Source: Limnothrix sp. FACHB-406
GTDB lineage: Bacteria > Cyanobacteriota > Cyanobacteriia > CACIAM-69d
Reading direction: 5' to 3'
Length of the DNA: 64,000 bases
Assembly (NCBI RefSeq): GCF_014698235.1
Contig: NZ_JACJSP010000007.1
Coordinates: 124,001-188,000, forward strand
Each line of letters begins with the position of its first letter. Position 1 is the stretch's first letter. Positions 19,228 through 28,939 of the stretch are shown piece after piece. A program made the position numbers and the translations under genes. The notes under the pieces were generated by a model that saw only the letters and a list, made by a program, of their open reading frames with translations, was not told where the DNA came from and searched no databases.

Positions 19228-21807
19228 ATGGTTCAGGCAAATCCCACAAACAATTCCCCCGCGACCCCGATCGCGCCCCCCACCGGTCACCCCTCCGCCG
19301 GGTCGATCCCCCCATGCGCTTGGAGCCGCCCGATCGGCCTTGGTTGGGAACGTCCTTACACCGTCCGCTATGCCAGCAATTTGGACGATGGCCCCTGGCA
19401 TGGTGCGCCCTTGGGTGGGTTTGGGGCCGGCTCCTTGGGTCGATCGCCTCGGGGTGAATTTAACTTTTGGCACATGGACGGCGGGGAGCATGTGTTTGCC
19501 AACCTGCCCGGCTGTCAGTTTGCGGTTTTTGAGCAAGCAGAGGGCGACTTACCCCGAACCTATGCCCTCAGCAGCGAACCACCCGCCGATGGCAGTCTGG
19601 GGGATTGGGCTTGGTATCCCGCTTCCACGGCCGAGCGCTCAACGGGCACTTACTCGGCGCTCTACCCGCGCAGTTGGTTCACCTACGAAAACGTGTTGCA
19701 GACCCACCTCACCTGCGAACAGTTTTCACCGATTTTGGCGGGCAACTACCAAGAAACCAGCTATCCCGTGGCGGTGTTTGAGTGGACGGCCCACAACCCC
19801 ACCGATCGCCCCATTACAGTCAGTATTTTGCTCAGTTGGGAAAACACGGTGGGTTGGTTCACCAATGCCCTCAAGAATCCCGAAATTACGGTGCGGGACG
19901 ACGGCAGCCCCGAGTATGAATATCAACCCCGTTGGGGCGAGAGCGAAGGGAACTTTAACCGCTGGATTGAAGATTTCTCGCGGGTGGGCTGCACGCTCCT
20001 GAACTTAGAAGGCTTGATTGATCCGGGCGATCGCCCTTTGGCCGAAGGGATGGGCCAATGGGCCTTGATGACGGTGCAAAACCCGGCGGTGGAGGTGTTT
20101 CACCACACCCGCTGGAATCCGGCCGGCGATGGTTCGGATCTGTGGCGCGATTTTTCCCGATCGGGTGACCTGTCCGACGAAAGCGACGATCGGCCCGCCA
20201 AGGCCGGTGAACGGATTGGCGCGGCGATCGCCGTTCGCTTCACCCTCCGACCCGGCAAAACCCGCAAAATTCCCTTCATTTTGGCTTGGGACTTTCCCAC
20301 CACGGAATTCAAGGCCGGCGTGACCTACTATCGGCGCTACACGGACTTTTTCGGGCGCAATGGTCAAGGGGCCTGGTCGATCGCCCGCACCGCCCTGAAG
20401 CATTACGATGCCTGGCGCGAAGGGATCATTGCCTGGCAAAAACCCGTACTCGATCGCCCCGACTGGCCCGATTGGTTCAAAATGGGCCTTCTCAATGAGC
20501 TATACGACCTGACGGCCGGGGCCACCGTTTGGAGTGCCGCCGATGAGCGAGATCCCAAGGGCCAATTCGCCGTGGCCGAATGTCTGGATTACCGCTGGTA
20601 TGAAAGTTTAGATGTGCGGCTCTATGGTTCCTTTGGGCTGCTGTTGCTGTGGCCCGAGCTGGAAAAGTCCGTGATGCGAGCCTTTGCGCGGGCAATTCCC
20701 ACGGCCGATGCCACCCCTCGAATTATTGGCTATAACCGGGCGGCGGCGGTTCGGAAGATTGCCGATGCCACCCCCCATGATTTGGGCGCACCGAACGAAC
20801 ATCCCTGGGAAGCCACCAACTACACCAGCTATCAGGATTGCAACCTGTGGAAGGATTTACCCTGCGATTTCGTGTTGCAGGTCTACCGGGACTATCAACT
20901 CACGGGAGCCAGCGATCGGCAATTCTTGGTGGACTGCTGGGATTCGGTGGAGCGATCGCTCGCTTACCTAAAAACCTTTGACCAAGACGGCGACGGCATT
21001 CCCGAAAACTCCGGCGCACCCGACCAAACCTTTGATGATTGGCGACTGGTGGGCGTGAGTGCCTACTGCGGCGGCCTGTGGATTGCGGCCTTGGAAGCGG
21101 CGATCGCGATCGGGCAAGTGCTGCTGGAAGCGGATTTGGATGATTTAACCTATGAATCAGACCGGGCCCGCGCCGCCCTCGATCGCCCCCGCTTGGCGGC
21201 CACCCTAGCCACCTACCAAGACTGGCTCACCCAAGCCCGATCGGTTTATCATCTGGCCCTCTGGAACGGGCAATCCTATCGCCTCGACACCGGCAGCGGT
21301 TCCGACGTGGTGATGGCGGATCAGCTTTGTGGTCAGTTCTATGCCCGATTGCTGGGGCTGCCGGATGTGGTGGACAGCGCCGCCGTTCGCAGGACGATCG
21401 AAACGGTTTATGACTCCTGTTTCGTCAAGTTCAACGCCTTCTGTCGGAGCGATCGGGCCCGGGAACTGGGGTGGAACATTCCCCACGACCTGCCTAACCT
21501 GGGGGTAGCTAACGGCGTGTTGCCCGATGGTTCCCCCGAAAACCCGAAGGCCACCCACCCCCTAGAAGTCTGGACAGGAATTAACTTTGGGCTAGCGGCC
21601 TTTTGGTTGCAAATGGGCTACCAGCAGGAAGCCATGGAAGTGGCCGCCGCCGTTGTGAACCAAATCTATAGCGGGGGCTTGCAATTCCGAACGCCGGAGG
21701 CTATCACGGCTCAAAACACCTTCCGGGCCAGTACCTACCTGCGACCGATGGCCATTTGGGCAATGTATGGCATTCTGACGGAGTTTGCGCCCTTAACGGC
21801 CCGTTAG
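19228..21807 (+). CDS. GH116-family glycosidase (bacterial GBA2-like beta-glucosidase)
   Basis: The 859-residue protein matches the GH116 family, which includes human non-lysosomal glucosylceramidase and bacterial beta-glucosidases. The N-terminal beta-sandwich has GAPLGGFGAGSLGRSPRGEFNFWHMDGGEH; the (alpha/alpha)6 domain contains ECLDYRWYESLDVRLYGSF, where the family's nucleophile Glu lies, and DGDGIPENSGAPDQTFDDW with the acid/base Asp region. The end has NGVLPDGSPENPKATHPLEVWTGINFGLAAF, also typical. No signal peptide is seen, so it is likely cytosolic; the natural substrate in cyanobacteria is unknown. It is followed 20 nt later by the PP2C gene. Confidence 0.93.
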   Translation: MVQANPTNNSPATPIAPPTGHPSAGSIPPCAWSRPIGLGWERPYTVRYASNLDDGPWHGAPLGGFGAGSLGRSPRGEFNFWHMDGGEHVFANLPGCQFAVFEQAEGDLPRTYALSSEPPADGSLGDWAWYPASTAERSTGTYSALYPRSWFTYENVLQTHLTCEQFSPILAGNYQETSYPVAVFEWTAHNPTDRPITVSILLSWENTVGWFTNALKNPEITVRDDGSPEYEYQPRWGESEGNFNRWIEDFSRVGCTLLNLEGLIDPGDRPLAEGMGQWALMTVQNPAVEVFHHTRWNPAGDGSDLWRDFSRSGDLSDESDDRPAKAGERIGAAIAVRFTLRPGKTRKIPFILAWDFPTTEFKAGVTYYRRYTDFFGRNGQGAWSIARTALKHYDAWREGIIAWQKPVLDRPDWPDWFKMGLLNELYDLTAGATVWSAADERDPKGQFAVAECLDYRWYESLDVRLYGSFGLLLLWPELEKSVMRAFARAIPTADATPRIIGYNRAAAVRKIADATPHDLGAPNEHPWEATNYTSYQDCNLWKDLPCDFVLQVYRDYQLTGASDRQFLVDCWDSVERSLAYLKTFDQDGDGIPENSGAPDQTFDDWRLVGVSAYCGGLWIAALEAAIAIGQVLLEADLDDLTYESDRARAALDRPRLAATLATYQDWLTQARSVYHLALWNGQSYRLDTGSGSDVVMADQLCGQFYARLLGLPDVVDSAAVRRTIETVYDSCFVKFNAFCRSDRARELGWNIPHDLPNLGVANGVLPDGSPENPKATHPLEVWTGINFGLAAFWLQMGYQQEAMEVAAAVVNQIYSGGLQFRTPEAITAQNTFRASTYLRPMAIWAMYGILTEFAPLTAR

Positions 21808-21827
21808 GGAGCAGCAATTGAGGAGCT

Positions 21828-24215
21828 ATGACGGTGCCGATCGGGTCGATCGAATGCAGTAATTCCCACTGCGGTCACGGGAATCCCGCCTCGGCCAAGG
21901 TCTGTGCTGCCTGTGGTGCTCCGCTGCTGCATCTATACCTCTACGGGATTGGATCCGACCTGCGGTCGCTGGCTCCCGGCACTTGGCTCGCCAATCGCTA
22001 CTACTACTTGGGCGATCGGCGCTTTTTGGACGGCAAGCCAGGCCAAGTACCCGAAGTGCCTGGGGAGGTGACGCGCCTGCTTCTCAGCTATTTGCGGCTG
22101 GTGGAGCATCGGCCCCAAGTGCCCCAAATTTACGGCGTTGTCAAACAGTCGAACTTTAGCCGGGAAGCCATTTTGTTGCTTGAAGGGGCCCCGATCGGCC
22201 CCGATGGATCCCTGCTGCCAAAGTTAGTTGACCAATGGGCCAAGGCCACACCCCTGCGCCAACTGAATTGGCTGTGGCAAGTGGCGCGGCTCTGGGAACC
22301 CTTGCAAGACGCGGGAGTTACGGCCACCCTGTTGGAGCCGGAGCGGTTGCGGGTGGGGAGCGGCTGGGTGCGGTTGCTGGCCCTGAAGGACAATGCGGGG
22401 CGATCGCCCAGTTGGGCCGAGTGGGGGCGCTGGTGGGTGCAACGGCTGCGGCCCCATCCGGCCTTGGAATCTTTGGTGTCGCCCCTGTTGCAACAGGTGG
22501 CGTTGGGTAATTGCGATCCGCCGACTCTGGTGGCGAATTTGGAGCAGCTCATCACCCAAGTGGCGGCCCAGGATGCGCCCGTGGAGCTGGCCGTGGCCAG
22601 CCTGAGCGACCCGGGGCCGAGCCGATCGCGCAATGAAGATGCTTGCTATCCCTTCAGCCAAGATCAGACCCGAGGGCAGCGGTTGGGCTTGGCGATCGTC
22701 TGCGATGGGCTAGGGGGCCATGAGGGCGGGGACGTGGCTTCCCGTTGGGCGATCGAACAGCTCACCACCGAGCTAGTGCCCTTTGTGGAAGCCGCCGCCC
22801 AAGCCCCCCCGAGTCCTGAGTTGGTGAATGCCACCCTGCTGCGGGCGATCGGGCTGGCCAATGCCGTCATTACCCAACGTAATGTGCAGGAGGGGCGAGC
22901 CGAGCGCCAACGGATGGGCACCACGGTGGTTTTGGCCCTGGTGATCGATCGATGGCTGTACATTGCCCATGTGGGCGATAGCCGCGCTTATCAAATCACG
23001 CCCACGGGCTGCTATGCCTTGACCTTGGATGATGACCTGGCTACCCGCGAAACCCGTTTGGGTCTCGGGTTCTATCGAGATTTGTTGCAAATCAGCGCAG
23101 CCGGGGCCCTGGTACAGGCCTTGGGCATGGGCAATTCTGAGCAACTTTATCCCAGCGTACGCCGCATGGTGCTGGACGAGGATTGCGCGATCGTCCTCTG
23201 CTCCGATGGGGTGAGCGATTTTGACCTGATCGAGCGATCGTGGCGTGACCAGTTCCCGGTGCGTTGGGGCCAAGGGGATCCCGGTCAAACCGTGGCCCAA
23301 ATGATCGCCCTCGCCAATCAACACAATGGCCACGACAACGCCACCATCAGCCTGGTGCAAATTGGAGCCACGCGCCAGCTCGTGCCGGATCCAGCCCGCC
23401 TGCGCCGCCCCGTGATGGTTCCTAGTCCACCGCTCGATCGAGAATTGGAGGTTTCGCCCGCCGCCAACCCCAATCACCCCAATAGTTTCCAAGGGGATGA
23501 CCTGTTGCCCTCGGTGGTGGCCAAAATGCCCCAAACGGAACTGGTGACCCCCTCGGTGGAACCCTCGCCAATTCCCCCTGAGGGCCGATCGCCCCTGGTT
23601 CGATCGCCCTGGGTTGGCCGCTGGTTCAGCCTGTTGGCCCTAGTCATTTTCGGCGGTGGGCTGTTGGCCCTGGTGATCATGCCCCTGGTGCGGCAACTGG
23701 TCGATGCCAATGCCCCCAATACCCCGGCTCCTAGCCCCACCCCGATCGCCTCGCCCAGTGGGATCAACACCACACCCAGCCCCGTACCCAGCCCGATGGC
23801 TCTGAACGTGGGCGAGGTGCTGCAAATCAAGCCCCAAGCTGCCGCCCTGGGGTTATACGGGCCCGATCGAACCACCCTGGTTGGTTGGTTACCCCCCAAC
23901 AGCACCATTCAAATTCTGCGCATTTCCTTGCCGATCGCCCCCGTCCCCACAACAGCCGCCCCAACGGCCACCCCGATCACCAACCCGCCAACCGGTGATC
24001 GCCCCTCTGGGCCGCCACCGGGACTGACCTGGGTGGAACTCAAAATCTGTACCCTGGGCCGCAGCAATCCCAACAGTTCTCTCGCCAGCGGCGCAACTCT
24101 TTGGGCCCGCCAAGCGGACTTGGGCGATCGCGTTGTGGCCGCCGCTCCCCTCCCCTTGCCCAACGGCTGCCAAGCCTCGACAATCACTCCCGATGCTGTC
24201 AACAACCCGCCGTGA
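21828..24215 (+). CDS. PP2C-type protein phosphatase with zinc ribbon and pseudokinase-like region
   Basis: This 795-residue protein has several parts. Residues 10-29 form a Cys4 zinc ribbon (C10, C15, C26, C29). Residues 50-245 have the layout of a protein kinase without catalytic residues (LANRYYYLGDRRFLDG, then a hinge-like LLLEGAPIG and RQLNWLWQVARLWEPL). Residues 255-515 are a complete PP2C phosphatase with NED near 269-271, VCDGLGGHEGG (D293), HVGDSRAY (381-388), CSDGVSD (458-464) and GHDNAT (501-506). A membrane helix follows (600-622), then a Pro/Thr-rich periplasmic tail and an SH3-like end. The phosphatase would face the cytosol. Such PP2Cs dephosphorylate Ser/Thr on proteins. It may be co-transcribed with the GH116 gene. 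Confidence 0.9.
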   Translation: MTVPIGSIECSNSHCGHGNPASAKVCAACGAPLLHLYLYGIGSDLRSLAPGTWLANRYYYLGDRRFLDGKPGQVPEVPGEVTRLLLSYLRLVEHRPQVPQIYGVVKQSNFSREAILLLEGAPIGPDGSLLPKLVDQWAKATPLRQLNWLWQVARLWEPLQDAGVTATLLEPERLRVGSGWVRLLALKDNAGRSPSWAEWGRWWVQRLRPHPALESLVSPLLQQVALGNCDPPTLVANLEQLITQVAAQDAPVELAVASLSDPGPSRSRNEDACYPFSQDQTRGQRLGLAIVCDGLGGHEGGDVASRWAIEQLTTELVPFVEAAAQAPPSPELVNATLLRAIGLANAVITQRNVQEGRAERQRMGTTVVLALVIDRWLYIAHVGDSRAYQITPTGCYALTLDDDLATRETRLGLGFYRDLLQISAAGALVQALGMGNSEQLYPSVRRMVLDEDCAIVLCSDGVSDFDLIERSWRDQFPVRWGQGDPGQTVAQMIALANQHNGHDNATISLVQIGATRQLVPDPARLRRPVMVPSPPLDRELEVSPAANPNHPNSFQGDDLLPSVVAKMPQTELVTPSVEPSPIPPEGRSPLVRSPWVGRWFSLLALVIFGGGLLALVIMPLVRQLVDANAPNTPAPSPTPIASPSGINTTPSPVPSPMALNVGEVLQIKPQAAALGLYGPDRTTLVGWLPPNSTIQILRISLPIAPVPTTAAPTATPITNPPTGDRPSGPPPGLTWVELKICTLGRSNPNSSLASGATLWARQADLGDRVVAAAPLPLPNGCQASTITPDAVNNPP

Positions 24216-24265
24216 ATTGGTGATAAGTTGAGCGCGGACTTGCGATCGCCTCCCCGGGGACAGCC

Positions 24266-24616
24266 ATGAACAGCACTGAATCTTGGAAATATTTCTTTCT
24301 TGCGGACGGGTGGGTTGTTGGGCGCGTTTGGAGCACCGATGGCCCCTGGAGTACCATCGCTTGGCGACGCGGGCCCCGCATTGAACGCACCCACCTCTCC
24401 ATCACCCAGCAGGACGAAGTGCTCTGGCTGTATCGGGCCGAGTCCAGCATCGTCACCATCGAGGTCAAGCCCGAACCGACCACCACGGGTGACGGCAACT
24501 TCAATCAGCCGATCGGGCAAGTGCTGCTCACCCGTTTAATCAGCGCCGACCAGGTAATCGAACGGCTGAGCCTGGCCCAAGCCCACTTTCAAACCCAAAA
24601 AGCCGGCCAGTTCTAG
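24266..24616 (+). CDS. Small conserved cyanobacterial protein of unknown function
   Basis: A 116-residue protein starting at ATG 24266, 50 nt after the phosphatase gene. It has two parts: a Trp-rich N-terminus (WKYFFLADGWVVGRVWSTDGPWSTIAWRRGP), and a C-terminal helical tail. I do not recognise a domain. Composition and codon use match the neighbours. It could belong to the phosphatase transcript; nothing more can be said. Confidence 0.65.
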   Translation: MNSTESWKYFFLADGWVVGRVWSTDGPWSTIAWRRGPRIERTHLSITQQDEVLWLYRAESSIVTIEVKPEPTTTGDGNFNQPIGQVLLTRLISADQVIERLSLAQAHFQTQKAGQF

Positions 24617-24868
24617 GGTTTCCCCGATCGCCACGGTCTCGATCCCCAACCGTCAACAACGGCTGGCGCATTCCCCTGCCAATCACCCATTGCCGCCATC
24701 ACAGGGCGATCGGCCTCCCCGTTTGCTTGCGATCGGTATGTGGACTCTATACACTTTTTTAGATAACTGCCTTAACGGATTCTTTCGAGAAACTGCATCG
24801 CGACTTCCATAACAGGCGATCGATTTACTGCACTGCTGTATCACCAACGATTGAGGAGGCCGTAGTCA

Positions 24869-26389
24869 ATGGGACTACCCTGGTATCGAGTGCATACAGT
24901 CGTCCTGAATGACCCAGGCCGACTGATTGCCGTACACCTAATGCACACAGCGCTTGTGGCCGGCTGGGCCGGTTCCATGGCGCTGTTTGAGCTATCCAAC
25001 TTCGATCCGAGCGATCCCGTTCTGAACCCCATGTGGCGGCAAGGCATGTTCGTGCTGCCCTTCATGGCGCGTTTGGGCGTGACCGAATCGTGGGGCGGCT
25101 GGAGCGTCACGGGTGAAACTGCCACCAACGTCGGCTTCTGGAGCTTTGAAGGCGTAGCAACTGCCCACATCGTCCTTTCGGGTCTGCTGTTCTTGGCAGC
25201 CGTTTGGCACTGGGTGTTCTGGGATTTGGAACTGTTCACCGATCCCCGCACGGGCGAACCCGCCCTCGACTTGCCGAAGATGTTCGGCATCCACCTGTTC
25301 TTGTCTGGTCTTCTCTGCTTTGGTTTCGGTGCATTCCACCTCACGGGTCTGTTTGGACCAGGGATGTGGGTGTCTGACCCCTATGGCATCACTGGCCATG
25401 TCCAGCCCGTTGCGCCCGAGTGGGGTCCCGATGGCTTTAACCCCTTTAACCCCGGCGGGATTGTGGCCCACCACATCGCTGCGGGGATTGTCGGGATTAT
25501 TGCCGGTCTGTTCCATCTGAGCGTCCGTCCGCCCGAGCGCCTCTACAAGGCCCTGCGGATGGGGAACATCGAAACCGTGCTGTCGAGCAGTATCGCTGCG
25601 GTGTTCTTCTCGGCCTTCGTGGTTGCGGGCACCATGTGGTACGGCAACGCCACCACCCCGATCGAACTGTTTGGCCCCACCCGTTATCAGTGGGATAGCG
25701 GCTACTTCCAACAGGAAATCCAACGTCGCGTTCAAACCGATGTGGCGGCTGGCAAGAGCTTGGATGAAGCTTGGTCGGCAATTCCCGAAAAGCTGGCTTT
25801 CTATGACTACGTGGGCAATAGCCCCGCCAAGGGCGGTCTGTTCCGCGTCGGCAAGATGAACAGCGGCGACGGCATGGCCAAGAAGTGGCTGGGTCACGCG
25901 GTGTTCACCGATGCTGAAGGTCGCGAACTGAACGTGCGCCGTCTGCCGAACTTCTTCGAAACCTTCCCGGTTGTGATGACCGATGCGGATGGTGTGGTGC
26001 GTGCGGACATTCCGTTCCGTCGTGCAGAATCGAGGCTGAGTGTTGAGCAAAGCGGTGTCACGGCTAAGGTCTACGGCGGTGCGCTGGGCGGCCAAACCTT
26101 CACCAACCCGGCGGATGTGAAGCGGTTGGCTCGCCGTTCGCAGTTGGGCGAACCGTTTGAGTTCGACACCACCGATGCAGATGGCGTGTTCCGCACCAGC
26201 CCTCGCGGTTGGTTCACCTTCGCCCATGCTTCGTTTGCGCTGCTGTTCTTCTTTGGTCACATCTGGCACGGTGCTCGGACGCTGTTCCGCGACGTGTTTG
26301 CTGGGATTGAAGCTGACCTGGGCGAACAAATCGAGTTTGGTGCGTTCCAAAAACTGGGCGACTTGACCACCCGTAAGGAGTCGGTCTAG
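24869..26389 (+). CDS. psbB: Photosystem II CP47 chlorophyll apoprotein
   Basis: CP47 is the inner antenna of photosystem II in the thylakoid membrane, binding 16 chlorophylls. The 506-residue protein begins [39 protein letters not shown] as in all CP47s, has six membrane helices with paired His ligands, and a large lumenal loop between helices V and VI (about 260-450). The SD sequence GAGGAGG lies 9-15 nt before ATG. TATACACT near 24747 may be its -10 region. Followed by a terminator and then psbT. Confidence 0.99.
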   Translation: MGLPWYRVHTVVLNDPGRLIAVHLMHTALVAGWAGSMALFELSNFDPSDPVLNPMWRQGMFVLPFMARLGVTESWGGWSVTGETATNVGFWSFEGVATAHIVLSGLLFLAAVWHWVFWDLELFTDPRTGEPALDLPKMFGIHLFLSGLLCFGFGAFHLTGLFGPGMWVSDPYGITGHVQPVAPEWGPDGFNPFNPGGIVAHHIAAGIVGIIAGLFHLSVRPPERLYKALRMGNIETVLSSSIAAVFFSAFVVAGTMWYGNATTPIELFGPTRYQWDSGYFQQEIQRRVQTDVAAGKSLDEAWSAIPEKLAFYDYVGNSPAKGGLFRVGKMNSGDGMAKKWLGHAVFTDAEGRELNVRRLPNFFETFPVVMTDADGVVRADIPFRRAESRLSVEQSGVTAKVYGGALGGQTFTNPADVKRLARRSQLGEPFEFDTTDADGVFRTSPRGWFTFAHASFALLFFFGHIWHGARTLFRDVFAGIEADLGEQIEFGAFQKLGDLTTRKESV

Positions 26390-26702
26390 GGCTTGGCTTT
26401 GGTCACTCTAGCTTTGGGGTGCTAAGGGTCAGACTCTGACTCCTTGGTAGCCCAAAAATTAACGGGAGAGTCTGGGATTCCAGGCTCTCCCGCTGTGTTT
26501 TGGGGGTGTTGGGCAGTGGGGCCGATCGCCCTGGGCAGCTTGTCTTCAGTGCCAGCCCCAGGTTTTTTCGAAAGTTCTTTTTCGGAAGTTCCTTTTCAGA
26601 AGATTGTTGCAGGTTGTAAATCCTGATTTGACGGGATTTTGGAAACTGAACGTTTTCGACCCTTGCTTGATAGACTGAGGAAAAGTTGTTAGGAAATGAA
26701 CG
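26390..26702. other. psbB-psbT intergenic region
   Basis: Contains a strong hairpin terminator (26463-26492) between psbB and psbT. The remainder up to psbT holds AT-rich sequence that may include a promoter for psbT, but no clear hexamer pair was found. A 198-codon frame on the minus strand here is a shadow and is rejected. Confidence 0.5.
26463..26492 (+). terminator. Intrinsic terminator after psbB
   Basis: CGGGAGAG (26463-26470) pairs with CTCTCCCG (26485-26492), extended inward by CTGG/CCAG to a 13-bp stem around a GATT loop with one T-G wobble. The tail is CTGTGTTTTGG, modest in T. It most likely ends the psbB transcript. Confidence 0.65.
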
Positions 26703-26798
26703 ATGGAAAGCGTTGCCTACATTTTGATTTTGGCGTTGGCGATCGGGACGTTGTTTTTTGCAATTGCCTTCCGCGAGCCTCCTCGGATTGGCAAGTAG
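26703..26798 (+). CDS. psbT: Photosystem II subunit PsbT
   Basis: This 31-residue single-helix protein translates as [20 protein letters not shown] followed by [11 protein letters not shown], a standard PsbT with the conserved C-terminal EPPR. It sits beside D1/CP47 and supports photosystem II dimer stability and repair. It lies 313 bp after psbB, beyond a terminator, so it may be transcribed from its own promoter. A GGAAATGA sequence precedes the ATG as a weak ribosome-binding site. Confidence 0.96.
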   Translation: MESVAYILILALAIGTLFFAIAFREPPRIGK

Positions 26799-27090
26799 GC
26801 AAGGCTTGGCCGCATGGGCTGCGTTGAGCTTGATTGCACGGAGCCTCACGATATTGAGCTTCCCGACATTCGGCTTGGCGACATTAGCGCCAGGGGCTGT
26901 ATTGGCCATATCGGCTGTATTGATATTTGGATCGTTGGCCCGATCGCCCAATCTAGGGTTGGGAGCTAGCCCTTCGGTGGCTCGATCGACCATGATCACC
27001 GTTCAACCCGAGTGATGAATCGTTTGGATGGAGGGTCTGTGGGGCAACTCGATCGCACGGTTTGTCACTCGGGTTCTGTTATGAGGGGTG

Positions 27091-27624
27091 ATGCCTGTGC
27101 GGTGTCCGTTCTGCCATCACACGGATAGTCGGGTGCTTGAATCGCGGGCGGCGGAAGGCGGACAAAGCATTCGGCGGCGGCGCGAGTGTTTGGCTTGTTT
27201 ACGGCGCTTCACAACCTACGAACGGGTGGAATTTGTGCCGATCGCGGTGGTCAAGCGAGACGGGCGGCGGGAATCGTTCGATCGCTCAAAGCTACTGCGG
27301 GGGTTAATTCGCGCCTGTGAAAAAACTGGCATTGGCGTAGAACAGTTGGAATCGATCGTGGACGAAATTGAAGCGGAAGTCCAACAGCGATCGATTCGGG
27401 AAGTGAAAACCAATGAATTAGGCGAACTGGTGCTTGATCGGTTGCGATTGCTCAGCGAAGTGGCCTACGTGCGCTTTGCCTCGGTATATCAGCAATTTCA
27501 GGGCATTCGGGATTTTGTGGAAACCCTCGATCGATTGCGAGCCGAGCGGGCTGAAGCGCATATTTGGCCAACGGCCACCCCCCTTCTGGAGGATGTTGCT
27601 CTGGGCGGCGACCATAATTCCTGA
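27091..27624 (+). CDS. nrdR: Transcriptional repressor NrdR
   Basis: NrdR represses ribonucleotide reductase genes in response to nucleotide pools. The 177-residue protein has the N-terminal zinc ribbon [15 protein letters not shown]...[13 protein letters not shown] (four Cys) and an ATP-cone domain (about 50-140, [26 protein letters not shown]...[24 protein letters not shown]). ATG 27091 gives the normal MPVRCPFC start; the preceding in-frame GTG adds one residue. Located after psbB-psbT, a placement seen in other cyanobacteria; the long, repeat-poor gap suggests an independent promoter. Confidence 0.96.
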   Translation: MPVRCPFCHHTDSRVLESRAAEGGQSIRRRRECLACLRRFTTYERVEFVPIAVVKRDGRRESFDRSKLLRGLIRACEKTGIGVEQLESIVDEIEAEVQQRSIREVKTNELGELVLDRLRLLSEVAYVRFASVYQQFQGIRDFVETLDRLRAERAEAHIWPTATPLLEDVALGGDHNS

Positions 27625-27900
27625 AGCTGCTATTCCTGAAGCAGCCAGCAAGAGTCACGAAAAGCCCCGCAATCAGCAATTTCGATTATTTTTTGACTAT
27701 CTTTTTTGGGTTATCTTGAATTCATTTTTTGATCCTTCCAGGAGATTTCTGGGGCGATCGCTGTCATCCCCCAACCACACAGGGGGCCCGGCCGCTTGTC
27801 AAATGCCCCTAAGAGTGGCAAAACCAAAGTGGCAAGACCAAATATCGGCATTGGTTGCAGCGTCAACCAACGGTCGCACCTAAGCATGGAGTGAATCAAA

Positions 27901-28824
27901 GTGGATGCAGTGTTGGGGCTACTCGTTTCTCTCGCCGTGGGCTTGGGCTATTTTGCCAGCTCCGCTCGGGTGATTGAACAGGGAAATAAAGCATTGGTTG
28001 AGCGCCTCGGTCGCTATCAACGCACGCTCGATCCGGGATTGAACTTTGTGATTCCGTTCGTGGATTCGCTGATTGTCGAAACCGTGCGGGAACGCGACCT
28101 GGATATCGCCCCCCAGCAAGTCATCACCAAAGACGGCTTGGCGATCGAGGTAGATGCCCTCGTTTCTTGGCGCATCGTTAACTTAAAAGCCGCCTACTAC
28201 AACGTTGATAATCTAGATGATTCCCTCAGAAACCTGGTTTTGACGGAATTACGCGCCCGATTCGGCCAAATTGATCTAGAGGAGACCTTCTCCAAAATTG
28301 AAGAATTGAATAATTACCTGCTGGAGCGCCTCGATACCATTACCACTGAGTGGGGCATCAAGGTGCTGCGGGTGGCCATCCAAAACATCAAGCGCCCTGA
28401 AGAGATCGATCGCGCCATGGAGCGGGCCCGAATTGCCGAACGGGAGCGTCAAGCCGCCGTTCAAGAGGCAGAAGGAAAGCGCGATGCAGCCATTGCCGAA
28501 GCGGAAGGGCGCAAGCGGGCCGCCGTTTCTGAGGCGGAAGGGATTGTGCAAGCGGTGCAGCTCATTTCGGCCGCTATGCAGGATCGTCCCCAAAACAAGG
28601 GGGTCTTGGAGCAAATGGTGAAATTCCTGGTGGCTCAGCGCTATGTGGACGCTAGCCAGCGCATTAGCGAAAGCCCCAACTCCAAGGTGATCTTTATGGA
28701 TCCCAAAGCCCTCACGGAAACCGTCAACGGCATCATGGAAGGCGAGGAATCAACCCCCGCTCGCCACAACCATGTACATGGCAAAATTGACTTCGCAGAC
28801 TTGGATGGCCCGGGCGGCGCTTAG
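27901..28824 (+). CDS. SPFH/stomatin-family membrane protein
   Basis: The 307-residue protein has an N-terminal membrane anchor (residues 2-20), an SPFH/band-7 domain (about 20-200; ARVIEQGNKALVERLGRYQRTLDPGLNFVIPFVDSLIVETVRERDLDIAPQQVITKDGLAIEVDALVSWRI), and an Ala/Glu-rich coiled coil (about 180-230; QAAVQEAEGKRDAAIAEAEGRKRAAVSEAEG). Stomatin-like proteins assemble into membrane microdomains and often stabilise membrane proteases. The start is GTG at 27901, matching the expected N-terminus. No NfeD gene is adjacent. Confidence 0.93.
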   Translation: MDAVLGLLVSLAVGLGYFASSARVIEQGNKALVERLGRYQRTLDPGLNFVIPFVDSLIVETVRERDLDIAPQQVITKDGLAIEVDALVSWRIVNLKAAYYNVDNLDDSLRNLVLTELRARFGQIDLEETFSKIEELNNYLLERLDTITTEWGIKVLRVAIQNIKRPEEIDRAMERARIAERERQAAVQEAEGKRDAAIAEAEGRKRAAVSEAEGIVQAVQLISAAMQDRPQNKGVLEQMVKFLVAQRYVDASQRISESPNSKVIFMDPKALTETVNGIMEGEESTPARHNHVHGKIDFADLDGPGGA

Positions 28825-28852
28825 GCCGGTTGGTTGGCGCGGATCGTTGGGG

Positions 28853-28872
28853 CAAGGGGCTTAAGCCCCTTG
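28853..28872. repeat. 20-bp perfect palindrome, copy 2
   Basis: Identical to the palindrome at 5653-5672 (CAAGGGGCTTAAGCCCCTTG), here 28 nt after the stop codon of the stomatin-like gene. Confidence 0.75.
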
Positions 28873-28939
28873 TCTGGGGCCGTTAGGCTACGCATCGATC
28901 GACCGCTTTCACTGGATTTCAGGCAATGACAACCAGAGC

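Noticed and set aside
24992-26350. A 452-codon frame antisense to psbB
   Set aside because: psbB is unequivocal, and the antisense product has no recognisable features.
26403-26999. A 198-codon frame antisense to psbT and its flanks
   Set aside because: It crosses the psbB terminator and psbT and consists of low-complexity Asn/Ala/Arg.
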